A stretch of DNA of 64,000 nucleotides. Source: DASRDR01 sp035550795. GTDB lineage: Bacteria > Methylomirabilota > Methylomirabilia > Rokubacteriales > DASRDR01. Shown piece by piece: positions 7,991-16,560 of this stretch. The stretch is from assembly GCA_035550795.1 (NCBI GenBank), contig DASZOL010000050.1, positions 1 through 64,000 on the forward strand, read 5' to 3'. The position numbers and the translations under genes are program-made. Positions within the stretch are counted from its first letter, which is position 1. Every line of letters begins with the position of its first letter. The notes beneath the pieces are model-generated. The model made no database searches and was not told the DNA's origin. It was given only the letters and a program-made list of their open reading frames with translations.

Positions 7991-9988
7991 CTACCGGCGC
8001 CTGACAGGCGTTTCCGTCCCCTCGACCGTCCCCGTCGCACGGGCGCCGGCGGGGAGCACCAGTCCGGCGCGGTCCCCACGGGATGCGGCCAGGGCGGCGG
8101 CGTAGACGCCCGCTGCGCCGACGAGCCCGACGACGGTCGTGATTCGCTCCGGGATCGCCAGGAGCAAGCCGGCCCCGATGAGGACGCCGCGCGTGAGGTG
8201 TCCGGTGACGTTCCGGTTGAGGACTCCGACTCCCGGCAGGTAGCCCTGCAGCGCATAGGCGACGAGCCCCAGGCCGATCACGGCCGCCGCCAGTAGCTCG
8301 GCGATCCGCAGCACGCTCGAGTCCTGGAGCACGAGCGCGGGGTTGTAGACGAAGAAGAAGGGCAAGGTGTACTTCACGGCCCCGAAGCGCATCGCCGCCA
8401 TCATCGAGCGCATGACGGGCGCTCCGGCCAGGCTGGCTGCTGTCACGACGGAGAGGGCCACCGGCGGCGTGATCTCGGAGAGCACCGCCCAGTAGAGGAT
8501 GAACAGGTGGACGGCGAGCGGGTGCAGGCCCTGCTGGATCAGGGCCGGCGCCACCATGACCGCCAGGAAGATGTAGGCGGCGGTGATCGTGAGGCCGGTG
8601 CCGAGCACGAAGCACCCGATGGCGGTCATGAGCACGAGCGCGGTCACGCTGCCCCCGGCGATGCGGACGAGGTCGCTGGTGATCGTCCCGATGACGCCGG
8701 TGACCGTGAGCCCGCCGACGAGGAGGCCGACCGAGGCCAGCACCGTCACCAGCTCGGTCAGGATCGCGCCCGCCGACACCACGAAGGCGCGTGCCCGGGC
8801 GAGCGTCCACCGCGTGTCCCGCCGGGCCATCGCGAGGATCCCGAGGGCCCCCGTGGCCCAGAAGGGCGCCAGCGCCTCGAGGCGGAGGTGGACGAGCAGG
8901 AACACGAGCAGGGCGAAGGCCAGGACATAGAACCAGCCGTTGGCGATCGTCCTGCGGAGCGACGGCAGCTCGGTTCGCGGCAGGCCCCGGATCTCGTAGC
9001 GCGCGGCGTACCCGTCGACCTGGAGGAACAGCGACAGGTAGAAGAGGAACGCCGGCACGGCCGCCGCCGCGGCCACGGTGACGTACGGCACCGACAGGAC
9101 GGACGCCATGACGAACGCGACCGCCCCCATGACGGGCGGCGTCAGCACGCCGCCGCTGGAGGCATTGGCCTCGACGGCCGCCGCGTCCTCCGGCCGGAAC
9201 CCGGTGCGCTTCATGGCCGGGATCGTGACGACGCCGGTGGCCAGCACGTTGCTGACGGCGCTGCCGCTGATCATCCCGAAGAGGCCGCTGGCGACGATGG
9301 CGACCTTGGCGGTGCCGCCGCGCACCGTCCCGAACAGCGCCATCGCGATGTCGGTGAAGAAGCGCCCGGCCCCGGTGACGTTGAGCGCGACGCCGAAGAG
9401 GATGAACCCGATGAGGAGTGTGCCGAAGACCCGCATCGGGATCCCCAGCACCGCCTCGACGCTGCCCGTCTGGTAGCGGATCGTGTCGGCGAAGGTCAGG
9501 CTGACCCCGGCGATCGGGCCAGGCAGGACGCCGGCGTACGTGGGGTAGAGCGAGAAGACCAGGAGGATGCCCGCCAGGGCCGCGCCTCCCGTTCGGCGGG
9601 CGCCTTCCAGCAGCATCACCCACAGCGCGACACCGACGACCACAGCCGCCGCCGGCGCGCTGAACTCCCACGCCTCCCGCACCATCCGCTCGGCGTTCCA
9701 GGCGAAGTAGCAGGAGGCCGCGAGCGCGGCGGCAAACAGGAGCGCGTCGTACGAGGGCACCCGGCGAGGCGCCCGCGGGCCGGCGGGGAAGAGGAGGAAC
9801 ACCGGCGCGAAGAACGTGGCCAGCAGGAGGTAGAGGTAGCGGTTCTCGAGGAGGACGACGCCGGCGAAGAGGCGGAGGTGGAACAGCTGGTTGACGGCGA
9901 GCCCGAGGCCGATCAGCGTCAGCAGGACGAAGATCGCCTGCCAGCCTCCGTCCAGCCGGCGCTGACGCTCAGCGCCCTCGTCGGGCAT
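7991..9988 (-). CDS. TRAP transporter fused permease (small and large membrane subunits)
   Basis: The 665-residue integral membrane protein is the fused DctQ/DctM-type permease that pairs with TAXI-type binding proteins. It uses an ion gradient rather than ATP to import organic acids or similar solutes. The N-terminal segments form the four-helix small-subunit part, and the rest is the large subunit with Gly-rich loops such as GSAVSNVLATG and SSGGVLTPPVMG, typical of the family. The start lies 6 bases after the TAXI gene stop, which fits one transcript and one complex. Fused permeases with TAXI proteins are widespread and few have known substrates. Confidence 0.93.
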   Translation of the reverse strand: MPDEGAERQRRLDGGWQAIFVLLTLIGLGLAVNQLFHLRLFAGVVLLENRYLYLLLATFFAPVFLLFPAGPRAPRRVPSYDALLFAAALAASCYFAWNAERMVREAWEFSAPAAAVVVGVALWVMLLEGARRTGGAALAGILLVFSLYPTYAGVLPGPIAGVSLTFADTIRYQTGSVEAVLGIPMRVFGTLLIGFILFGVALNVTGAGRFFTDIAMALFGTVRGGTAKVAIVASGLFGMISGSAVSNVLATGVVTIPAMKRTGFRPEDAAAVEANASSGGVLTPPVMGAVAFVMASVLSVPYVTVAAAAAVPAFLFYLSLFLQVDGYAARYEIRGLPRTELPSLRRTIANGWFYVLAFALLVFLLVHLRLEALAPFWATGALGILAMARRDTRWTLARARAFVVSAGAILTELVTVLASVGLLVGGLTVTGVIGTITSDLVRIAGGSVTALVLMTAIGCFVLGTGLTITAAYIFLAVMVAPALIQQGLHPLAVHLFILYWAVLSEITPPVALSVVTAASLAGAPVMRSMMAAMRFGAVKYTLPFFFVYNPALVLQDSSVLRIAELLAAAVIGLGLVAYALQGYLPGVGVLNRNVTGHLTRGVLIGAGLLLAIPERITTVVGLVGAAGVYAAALAASRGDRAGLVLPAGARATGTVEGTETPVRRR

Positions 9989-9994
9989 CGCCGA

Positions 9995-11191
9995 CTACCA
10001 GAACTTCGCGTCCCAGTAGGGGTCGAACCCGGCCTTCTTCAGCTCCTCGGCCCGGATCTTCATCCAGAGATCGGGCAGCTTGGCGACGCCGGCCTTCTGC
10101 GCCTGCGCTTCGTCCTGTGCCCGCGTCCAGGCGACGCCCAGCACCTCCTGGCGGCGTAGCAGCTCACGGTTGTGGCGGTCCAGGTTCTCCGTCCACACCT
10201 TCTTTTCCCTTAGGTAGCGGACGGCGCCCTCGTGATACGGCACCACCCACGTGAGCCGCTGGGCGTCGAGCGCGAAGCCCTCGTTGCCGGGCCAGGCCGC
10301 CTTGTACTCCGGGTGAAGCTCGTAGAGCATCTTTGTCTGGCGGTAGACGAGCTCCGCGTCCTGGAAGTCGTAGGTGGAGATGATCGGGTACCCGTACGTC
10401 GCGCCCTCGGCCGGGGCCTCCTTGGACACGGGCGGCGCCCCGATCGTCGCGTCGTTGGGCTCCATGTAGGGAGCCCAGCGCCTGAGCCGCTGCCAGGCGG
10501 CGGGATCTTTCCGGGGCCCGGGGACGGCGGCGGGGGCGTACTTTCGCGGCGAGCTGGCCAGCTCGTAGACCTGCCCCGAGTTCGTGCTGGCGATGAAGCA
10601 GTCCACCTTGCCCTCGATGGCTGCGCGCGCCGATGCGCCGAAGCTCGGGAACTCGGCCTTCTGCACGTCGCTCCACGTGAGATTGCCGGCAGCCAGGAAG
10701 GCCGTCATGTTCAGGTTCAGGGCCGGGGCCCCCAGGACCCAGGCGATCCGCTTCCCCTTGAGGTCGTAGACCGTCTTGATGCCGACGTCGCCGGCGCAGG
10801 AGGCGGCCCCGGTGTTGAAGTCCGCCCAGGCGGCCCCGATGATCCGCGTCGGCTGGGGTCCCCACTCAGGCGCGGCGAAGTCCATCACGCCCTCCTGGGA
10901 CAGGAACACGGCGTTGCCGAGGGCGCCGAACTGCGCAGTCCGGCGCAGCATCGGGATCTGCCGGGCGACGTCGTTGCCGGCCGGGATGACGCGGAGCGTG
11001 ACTCCTTCCTTCTGCTGCATGGCGTTCCCAATGGATGCAGCCTGGCTGTAACCTGCCGAGCCCACGTCGTAGGCCGTCCACACCAGGGCGCGGGGCATCC
11101 GGAACGCTCCCTGGCTTCCCGCCGGTGTCGCGGCCGCCGCCACCAGGCCGGCCAGCACGAGGAGACGTGACAGGGACCGCGCGAGCGTCAT
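9995..11191 (-). CDS. TAXI family TRAP transporter solute-binding protein
   Basis: The 398-residue precursor begins with a Sec signal peptide ending near residue 26 (ATPAGSQG). The mature part carries TAXI features: the AYDVGSAGYSQA region near the start and a DLKGKRIAWV segment in the middle. It would capture the solute in the periplasm and hand it to the fused permease encoded directly downstream. The start at 11191 has a GGAGG ribosome-binding site and lies about 36 bases after a predicted RNA start. TAXI proteins bind glutamate or other carboxylates in the few studied cases; the ligand here is unknown. Confidence 0.9.
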   Translation of the reverse strand: MTLARSLSRLLVLAGLVAAAATPAGSQGAFRMPRALVWTAYDVGSAGYSQAASIGNAMQQKEGVTLRVIPAGNDVARQIPMLRRTAQFGALGNAVFLSQEGVMDFAAPEWGPQPTRIIGAAWADFNTGAASCAGDVGIKTVYDLKGKRIAWVLGAPALNLNMTAFLAAGNLTWSDVQKAEFPSFGASARAAIEGKVDCFIASTNSGQVYELASSPRKYAPAAVPGPRKDPAAWQRLRRWAPYMEPNDATIGAPPVSKEAPAEGATYGYPIISTYDFQDAELVYRQTKMLYELHPEYKAAWPGNEGFALDAQRLTWVVPYHEGAVRYLREKKVWTENLDRHNRELLRRQEVLGVAWTRAQDEAQAQKAGVAKLPDLWMKIRAEELKKAGFDPYWDAKFW

Positions 11192-11233
11192 GGCGTCGCA
11201 CCTCCGTGAGGGAGGGTCTCGAAGGGTGGTCCA

Positions 11234-11262
11234 GCTATAGCGACACGGGGGAGCGCTGTCAA
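11234..11262 (-). promoter_or_regulatory. Sigma70-type promoter of the TAXI-TRAP operon
   Basis: On the minus strand a perfect TTGACA (11257-11262) is followed after exactly 17 bases by TATAGC (11234-11239). In 70% G+C DNA this pair stands out. The predicted start near 11227 gives a leader of about 36 bases with a GGAGG site before the ATG at 11191. Confidence 0.75.
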
Positions 11263-11353
11263 GGTGAGCGAGCCCGAGCCAGGTGAGCGCGCCAGCCTCG
11301 GCGCCGCCCGGCGTCCAGCCCGGAGCGCGACGACGCGTGGCGGGCGCTCCGAG

Positions 11354-11511
11354 GTCGGTGCGCCCGCGGGCGCGGCGGCGGGGGCGGCCGTCCACCACAT
11401 CGAGGCGCCGGCCGTCTCCTCGCGGCGGATCAGGTCCTCGGTCCAGCCTCGCGCGTGGAGCGCTGGGTCGATGAGAGCTTGGCACGCGTGTCGGCCTCCG
11501 CCGAGCCCCAT
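11354..11511 (-). pseudogene. Remnant of type I restriction endonuclease HsdR N-terminus
   Basis: Reading the minus strand from 11511 gives MGL, then in a second frame EADTRAKL, then back in the first frame IDPALHARGWTEDLIRREE and TAGA, and then in the second frame DVVDGRPRRRARGRTD. Together these segments match, in order, the start of type I restriction R subunits as I know the family. Three frameshifts are needed, near 11502, 11475 and 11403, and the similarity stops at about 11354 next to the TAXI promoter. No hsdM, hsdS or the remainder of hsdR (normally around 800 to 1,100 residues) is present. The identification rests on recall of the family and has not been checked by search. Confidence 0.6.
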
Positions 11512-11624
11512 GCCGCGAGGAGTATGCCAGCTACCAGCCGGCCCCCGCTGGAACCGTGGTGCGGCGGAGGCGAGGCGCATGCAGGCCGTCAGTCGACGGT
11601 CGACCGGAGCGGGACGGCCAGCGG

Positions 11625-12086
11625 CTACGGTTCGATGCGCTTCTCGTAGCAGCGGCTGACCGGATCGTCCCGGTAGGGTCCGAAGGGCGGGATCCTGCGG
11701 AATCCGCTGCACTCGTAGAGCGCGATCGCCTCGTGCTGATGAATGCCGGTCTCGAGCCGGATCACCATCAGCCCACGGGCCCTCGCATGCTCGACGAGGT
11801 GATCCAGCATCCGACGACCGAGCCCGCGTCCTCGAAAGACCGGGCGCACGTACATGCGCTTGATCTCCGCGTACTCTCGCCCAACGAGCAGGACGCCGCC
11901 GCATCCGGCCGCGTGCCCATCGTCTCGCGAGACGAAGAACCTCACGCCGTCGCTCAGCAGCTTCTCGACGCTGAAACCGTGGCGGCTCTCGCTGGCATAG
12001 AGCGGCGCCAGATGCGCGTCGAGGTCGTTGATGAGCGCGGCGGCGTCCGGCGTGTCCGGACGCTCCTCGGTTATGACGATGGCCAG
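11625..12086 (-). CDS. GNAT family N-acetyltransferase
   Basis: The roughly 153-residue protein is a GCN5-type acetyltransferase. The acetyl-CoA pocket motif is VRPVFRGRGLGRRML, followed by an LETG strand and the terminal YECSGFRRI helix-turn typical of motif B. The start is uncertain: no ATG, GTG or TTG lies in frame before the domain. A CTG at 12086 sits 5 bases after GAGGAGG and is the best candidate. It is the last gene of the long minus-strand unit, after the CocE-type hydrolase. The acetyl acceptor is unknown. Confidence 0.8.
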   Translation of the reverse strand: MAIVITEERPDTPDAAALINDLDAHLAPLYASESRHGFSVEKLLSDGVRFFVSRDDGHAAGCGGVLLVGREYAEIKRMYVRPVFRGRGLGRRMLDHLVEHARARGLMVIRLETGIHQHEAIALYECSGFRRIPPFGPYRDDPVSRCYEKRIEP

Positions 12087-12136
12087 CTCGTCCTCCTCGC
12101 GTAGGTGTCCGCCGCCGCAGGGGTGGGGCGACGGAG

Positions 12137-13843
12137 CTAACCCACCACCGGCAGGAGGATCCGGGACGGCCGCGCGGCGTCGTGGAAGACGGTGTTGAGC
12201 GCGACCTGACCCTGCGCCTCGGCGCCGGTCGGCCCACCGGTGTTCAGGTTCCGGTCGAACCGTGGGAAGCTGGACGAGGTCACCGCCACGCGGATCCGGT
12301 GCCCCTTCCGGAACGTGTTGGCCGTGGCCCAGAGGTCCACCGTCAGCTCGTAGACCTGGCCGGGCGCCAGCGGACCGGGCCGGCTGCCCGAGTCGCGGTA
12401 GCGCGCGCGCAGGATGCCGTCGCACAGGAGGCGCGAGAAGCCGTCGGGATGGACGTCGGTCAGCCGGACGACGAAGTCGGTGTCCGGTGCCGTGGACATG
12501 GCGTGCAGCACGCACCGGACGTCGCCGATCACCGTCAGGTCGCGCTCGAGCGGCGCGCTCGTGTAGGTGAGGCAGCGCCCCTCGATCGGCCGCTGGTCGA
12601 AGGCGCCGCCCGGGATGTTGAGCGTCGCCCCGCCGACCGTCGGCACCGGGTCGTCCGGGTCGTACCGGTACCCGTCCGCCCCCTCGGCGCCGCCCGGCGC
12701 TTCCGGCGTCAGCCGGCCGGCGTCGTGGAGGTACCAGGGCGTCTCGCGAGTCCCCGGCCAGGGATACGTGTCGGCGGTCCGCCAGAGGTTCTCGCCCATG
12801 ACGAAGAGCTGGACGCGGGGCTCCTCGGGGACGGCGTTCCGGGCGCCGCGGAGCCAGTGGTCGAACCACGGGAGCCGGATCGCGTTGTAGTCGCGGATCG
12901 CCTCCGCGCCGAAGTCGACTTCACCCTGGACGGTCTTCGCCATGTTCCAGGGACCGTGGATCCAGGGCCCGACGACGAGGCGCTGGGCGTCGCGCGCCGC
13001 CTGCGTGAGCGCCTTGGCCCGCGTCCCGACGAAGTTCTTGATGGTCCCCGCGAGGAAGATGTCGAACCAGCCCCCCAGGTGGACGATCGGCGTGTCGATG
13101 TCGCCGTGGCGCTGGGCGATGTTCCAGCGCCACCAGAACGGGCCGTCGTCCGGGTGGGCGAGGAAGTCGTTGTACCAGTCGTCCAGGCCTTCGGCGAGCG
13201 GGTTCGGGTGGAGCGGCAGCGCGCGATGCCAGCTCGGGAGCTCCTGGAGTGCCTGCGCGAGGACCCCCTTGCGCCGCGCCCGCTCCTCCGGGCTCCGGGC
13301 GAGGCGGGCGAGGTTGTTGTAGGTCCACTTGAACGTCCACTCCACCATGAAGCCGAGTTCGAAGGCGCCGCCGTGGTAGACCCACTCCGCCCAGTAGTCG
13401 GCCGAGGATTCGCGCACGTACATGGCGCGGAGGTGCGGGGGACGCGTCGGGGCGAGCCGGTACTGCGTCGCCCCGGCGTACGAGCCGCCGATCGTGCCGA
13501 CGTTGCCGTCGCACCAGGGCTGGGCGGCCGTCCACTCGACCGTGTCGTAGCCGTCGCGGTTCGGCCCCCAGCCGTCGTCGTGAAAGGGGACGAAGCGTCC
13601 CTCCGACGCGAAGCGTCCCCGGACGTCCTGGATCACCACCGCGTAGCCGTGGGACGCGAAGAAGGGCGGCGACCCCACCTGGCACTCGGGAGAGTTGTCC
13701 TTGCTGTAGGGTGTCCGCTCGAGGAGCGCCGGGAACGGCCCGCTCCCCTTGGGCATGTAGACGTCGGCGCGGAGCACCGTCCCGTCGCGCATCGTCTGGG
13801 GCACGTCGCGGAGGATGGTGAACGCGGAGGTCGGGCTGGTCAT
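12137..13843 (-). CDS. CocE/NonD family hydrolase (X-Pro dipeptidyl-peptidase S15 type)
   Basis: The 568-residue protein has the alpha/beta-hydrolase domain of peptidase family S15. It begins with the typical MRDGTVLRADVYMP strand, has the nucleophile elbow GGSYAGATQ, and ends in a jelly-roll domain (APLERDLTVIG to the C-terminus). Relatives hydrolyse acyl esters such as cocaine and glutaryl-7-ACA or cleave X-Pro peptides. No signal peptide is visible, so it should be cytoplasmic. The start overlaps the stop of the upstream alcohol dehydrogenase (ATGA). In this unit it could open an imported ester or amide. Confidence 0.9.
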   Translation of the reverse strand: MTSPTSAFTILRDVPQTMRDGTVLRADVYMPKGSGPFPALLERTPYSKDNSPECQVGSPPFFASHGYAVVIQDVRGRFASEGRFVPFHDDGWGPNRDGYDTVEWTAAQPWCDGNVGTIGGSYAGATQYRLAPTRPPHLRAMYVRESSADYWAEWVYHGGAFELGFMVEWTFKWTYNNLARLARSPEERARRKGVLAQALQELPSWHRALPLHPNPLAEGLDDWYNDFLAHPDDGPFWWRWNIAQRHGDIDTPIVHLGGWFDIFLAGTIKNFVGTRAKALTQAARDAQRLVVGPWIHGPWNMAKTVQGEVDFGAEAIRDYNAIRLPWFDHWLRGARNAVPEEPRVQLFVMGENLWRTADTYPWPGTRETPWYLHDAGRLTPEAPGGAEGADGYRYDPDDPVPTVGGATLNIPGGAFDQRPIEGRCLTYTSAPLERDLTVIGDVRCVLHAMSTAPDTDFVVRLTDVHPDGFSRLLCDGILRARYRDSGSRPGPLAPGQVYELTVDLWATANTFRKGHRIRVAVTSSSFPRFDRNLNTGGPTGAEAQGQVALNTVFHDAARPSRILLPVVG

Positions 13844-14859
13844 GCGTGGCTCCTCGGTGAAGCGGCGCCGGGCGTGATGGCCGTCTTGAGGCCCCGTCCG
13901 GCGGCCGCGTGGGCGAACGCGTCGGCGATGCGCTCGAGGGGATAGCGGTCGGTCACCAGGCTGCCGGCTCCGATCCTCGTCAGGAGCGGCAGCACGCGGC
14001 GGAAGGCCGTCCCGCGCCCGTAGGCGCCGGTGAGCGTCAGCTCGCGGAAGTGGAAGTCGAAGAGGTCGACGGGGAGCGTGCTCCCCTTCGGGCAGACGCC
14101 GACCAGCTGGACGACCCCGCGCGGGCGGACGAGCCGCGCCGCCGCCGCCAGGAGCTCGGGCTTTCCGACCGCCTCGCAGGCGAGGTCCACCCCCCGGCCG
14201 CCGGTCGCGCGGTCCACGACCTGGGCGAGGTTGTCGGCCGTTGGATCGACCGTGATATCCGCGCCGAGACGCCCGGCGGCCTCGCGGCGGCTTAGCACCG
14301 GATCCGATAGGATCGCCGTCCCCGCGCCGCGCGCCTTTGCGAGCGCGAGGGTGAGCAGGCCCATGATGCCCCCGCCGATCACGACGACCGACGCCCCCCG
14401 GCGCAGCCGGGCCATCTCGAGCCCCTCGAGGCAGCACGCCGCCGGCTCGGCGAGGGCCGCGGTCGCGGGGTCAAGCCCCTCGGGGAGGGCATGTACGCAG
14501 TGGCGAGGCAGCACGACCCGCTCCGCGAAGCCGCCCACCCGCACGGCCTCCTGGCACTGGCTGATGCGTCCGTCGCGGCAGGCGCCGCAGGCGCCGCACC
14601 CGTAGTTCGGCTCGCAGGCGACCGCCCGGCCCACGAGGCTCCGGCTGATGCCGCGGCCTGCTGCCAGCACGGTCCCGCTGTACTCGTGTCCCATGACGCG
14701 CGGCGCGCTGAGGGGGAACAGGCCCTGGGTGGCGTGGACGTCGCTCCCGCAGATTCCCGCGGTATGGATGCCGATCAGCACCTGGCCCGGTCCCGGGGTG
14801 GGCTCGGGCACGTCGTCGAGCGTGAATCGGCTGTCCCCGTGCCAGGTCGCGACGTGCAT
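13840..14859 (-). CDS. Zinc-dependent alcohol dehydrogenase (MDR family)
   Basis: The 339-residue enzyme is a two-zinc medium-chain dehydrogenase. The catalytic zinc site shows in GICGSDVHA and MGHEYSG, the structural zinc site in CGACGACRDGRISQC, and the Rossmann fingerprint is GGGIMG. The pattern fits the sorbitol/threonine/galactitol dehydrogenase branch, which oxidises polyols or secondary alcohols with NAD(P). It is coupled by ATGA to the CocE-type gene and lies 19 bases after the HpcH aldolase gene, so it may belong to a pathway forming an aldehyde or ketone for that aldolase. Confidence 0.9.
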   Translation of the reverse strand: MHVATWHGDSRFTLDDVPEPTPGPGQVLIGIHTAGICGSDVHATQGLFPLSAPRVMGHEYSGTVLAAGRGISRSLVGRAVACEPNYGCGACGACRDGRISQCQEAVRVGGFAERVVLPRHCVHALPEGLDPATAALAEPAACCLEGLEMARLRRGASVVVIGGGIMGLLTLALAKARGAGTAILSDPVLSRREAAGRLGADITVDPTADNLAQVVDRATGGRGVDLACEAVGKPELLAAAARLVRPRGVVQLVGVCPKGSTLPVDLFDFHFRELTLTGAYGRGTAFRRVLPLLTRIGAGSLVTDRYPLERIADAFAHAAAGRGLKTAITPGAASPRSHA

Positions 14860-14878
14860 GGCGGGTCCCCTTGGATCT

Positions 14879-15643
14879 CTAGGAGCGAAGAACCTGGAGG
14901 AAGCTCCGCGCCGCGTTCACGATGAGCGGCCCAGTGACGACCAGGAGCGCCTGGTACCCCTCCGCGAGGAGCCGCCGGCCATCTTCGTGGTCGAGGGCGA
15001 CGATCATGGCGGGCTTGCCGGCCCCCCGGGCCGTCGCGTGGATCCGCGCCACCTCGGTCTGGACGCGCGGATCCTTCCAGCCGCCCGGGATGCCCATGGA
15101 CAGGGAGAGGTCCCCGGGACCGATCACGACCACGTCGAGGTCGGGGACCCCGACGGCGGCGTCAAGCTCGCCGAGGACCGCGTGGTTCTCGAAGATCGCG
15201 CAGCAGAGGATCTCCTCGTCCGCCCGCCGGTAGTACTGGGCGCCCAGCTGCGGCACCCCGTAGAACGCGGCACGGGACATGGCCATGGCGCCGCGCGTGC
15301 CCCGCGTCGGATACCGCGTCGCCTTCGCGGCCGCCTCCACCTCGGCGCGGCTCGCCACGTCGGGGACGATGACGCCGCCCGCGCCCTGGTCCAGGTATTC
15401 GAGGATCTCCGCCGGGTCGTTCTTCCGAACGCGGACCAGGGGCGTCATGCCGGTCAGCTCGGCCGCGCGGATCAGCTCCCGGGCCGTCTCGACGCCGAGT
15501 CCGCCGTGCTGGCCGTCGATGAAGACGAAGTCGTAGCCGAGGTGCCCGAACGTCTCCACGAGCTCGGGGCTGTTGATCGTGATCAGGGCGCCGACCACGC
15601 GCTGGCCGGCTCGCAGCTTGGCCTTGAGGCTGTTCGGGCGCAC
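14879..15643 (-). CDS. HpcH/HpaI aldolase family protein
   Basis: The 254-residue protein is a class II, metal-dependent aldolase of the HpcH/HpaI/2-dehydro-3-deoxyglucarate aldolase family. It cleaves 2-oxo-4-hydroxy acids to pyruvate and an aldehyde. The metal ligands are Glu in IFEN and Asp in GPGDLSLSMG, and FIDGQHGG gives the catalytic His/Asp region. The GTG start at 15643 follows GGAGG. Its neighbours are two alcohol dehydrogenases and NudC, consistent with catabolism of an imported hydroxy or keto acid. Confidence 0.88.
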   Translation of the reverse strand: MRPNSLKAKLRAGQRVVGALITINSPELVETFGHLGYDFVFIDGQHGGLGVETARELIRAAELTGMTPLVRVRKNDPAEILEYLDQGAGGVIVPDVASRAEVEAAAKATRYPTRGTRGAMAMSRAAFYGVPQLGAQYYRRADEEILCCAIFENHAVLGELDAAVGVPDLDVVVIGPGDLSLSMGIPGGWKDPRVQTEVARIHATARGAGKPAMIVALDHEDGRRLLAEGYQALLVVTGPLIVNAARSFLQVLRS

Positions 15644-15667
15644 GAGTCCTCCGTGGGAAGGCCCGGT

Positions 15668-16549
15668 TCAAGGCCGGGCGTGGTTGGCGATGATGAAGCC
15701 GGCGATCGAGTGACGCGAGGGGCCGCTCGGGAGCTTGTCGCACTCGAACCACCGCGCGTCCTCGAGCTCGTCCTTGTCGATCGCGACGTCGCCACCGGCG
15801 TATCGGGCGACGAAGCCGATCATGAGCTGGCTCGGAAACGGCCAGTTCTGGCTCCCGACGTACTCGATGTCGGTGACGTCGACGCCGACCTCCTCCTTGA
15901 CCTCGCGCGCCACCGCGCCCTCGAGCGACTCGCCGTTGTCGACGAAGCCGGCGACCAGGGCGTAACGGCCGGGCGCCCAGCCGGCCTTGCGGGCCAGGAG
16001 AACACGGGGGCCGTCCCGGACCAGCGTGATCACGGCGGGGTGGAGGTGAGGGTAGTGTTCGTAGCGGCAGCGCGGGCACTGCTTGCCCCACTCGCCGACG
16101 ATGCGCGCCGTCGGCTCGCCGCAGCGGGGACAGTGGCCGCTGGTCGACTCCCACCAGAGGAGCTGCATGGCCATTCCCCCCAGCGAGAGGAGCTCGTCCG
16201 GGAGCCGGGTGCCTTGCATCGGCACCAGGGTTTCGCGGGCGAGCCCCGGCGGGACGGGCGCGCCCTTGGGTAGACCCACGACCCAGCACGGCGTCGTCCC
16301 CAGCGTGCCCATCCAGATGGGGCCGCCGGCGGCGCGGTCGACACCCGGCGGCTGCTCTCCCTCGGGCAGGCGGAACCCAGCGCCCTCGGGGACGACGAGG
16401 AGACCCTGGTCCTGGACCAGGAGCCAGTGGCCGCGCGGCGGCGGGGGCGCGACGCCTGCCTTGGCCGGCACGAAGACGCCGCGAAGGCAGTCCCGGTTGA
16501 ACGGGAGATACACCGTGTGCGGCGTCGGCCGGGGCGTCGAGTGCGACAT
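15668..16549 (-). CDS. nudC: NudC-type NAD(H)/RNA-cap pyrophosphatase
   Basis: The 293-residue protein has the NudC architecture: a divergent N-terminal domain, a zinc ribbon with CPRCG and CPRC, then a Nudix domain. The Nudix box is GFVDNGESLEGAVAREVKEE, and the NADH specificity motif appears shortly after as SQNWPFPSQ, close to the canonical SQPWPFPxS. It hydrolyses NADH or NAD to NMN(H) and AMP and may remove NAD caps from RNA. The Asn for Pro change in the specificity motif is conservative in place. It sits 11 bases after a zinc alcohol dehydrogenase gene. Confidence 0.92.
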   Translation of the reverse strand: MSHSTPRPTPHTVYLPFNRDCLRGVFVPAKAGVAPPPPRGHWLLVQDQGLLVVPEGAGFRLPEGEQPPGVDRAAGGPIWMGTLGTTPCWVVGLPKGAPVPPGLARETLVPMQGTRLPDELLSLGGMAMQLLWWESTSGHCPRCGEPTARIVGEWGKQCPRCRYEHYPHLHPAVITLVRDGPRVLLARKAGWAPGRYALVAGFVDNGESLEGAVAREVKEEVGVDVTDIEYVGSQNWPFPSQLMIGFVARYAGGDVAIDKDELEDARWFECDKLPSGPSRHSIAGFIIANHARP

Positions 16550-16560
16550 GAGGGGCGGGG

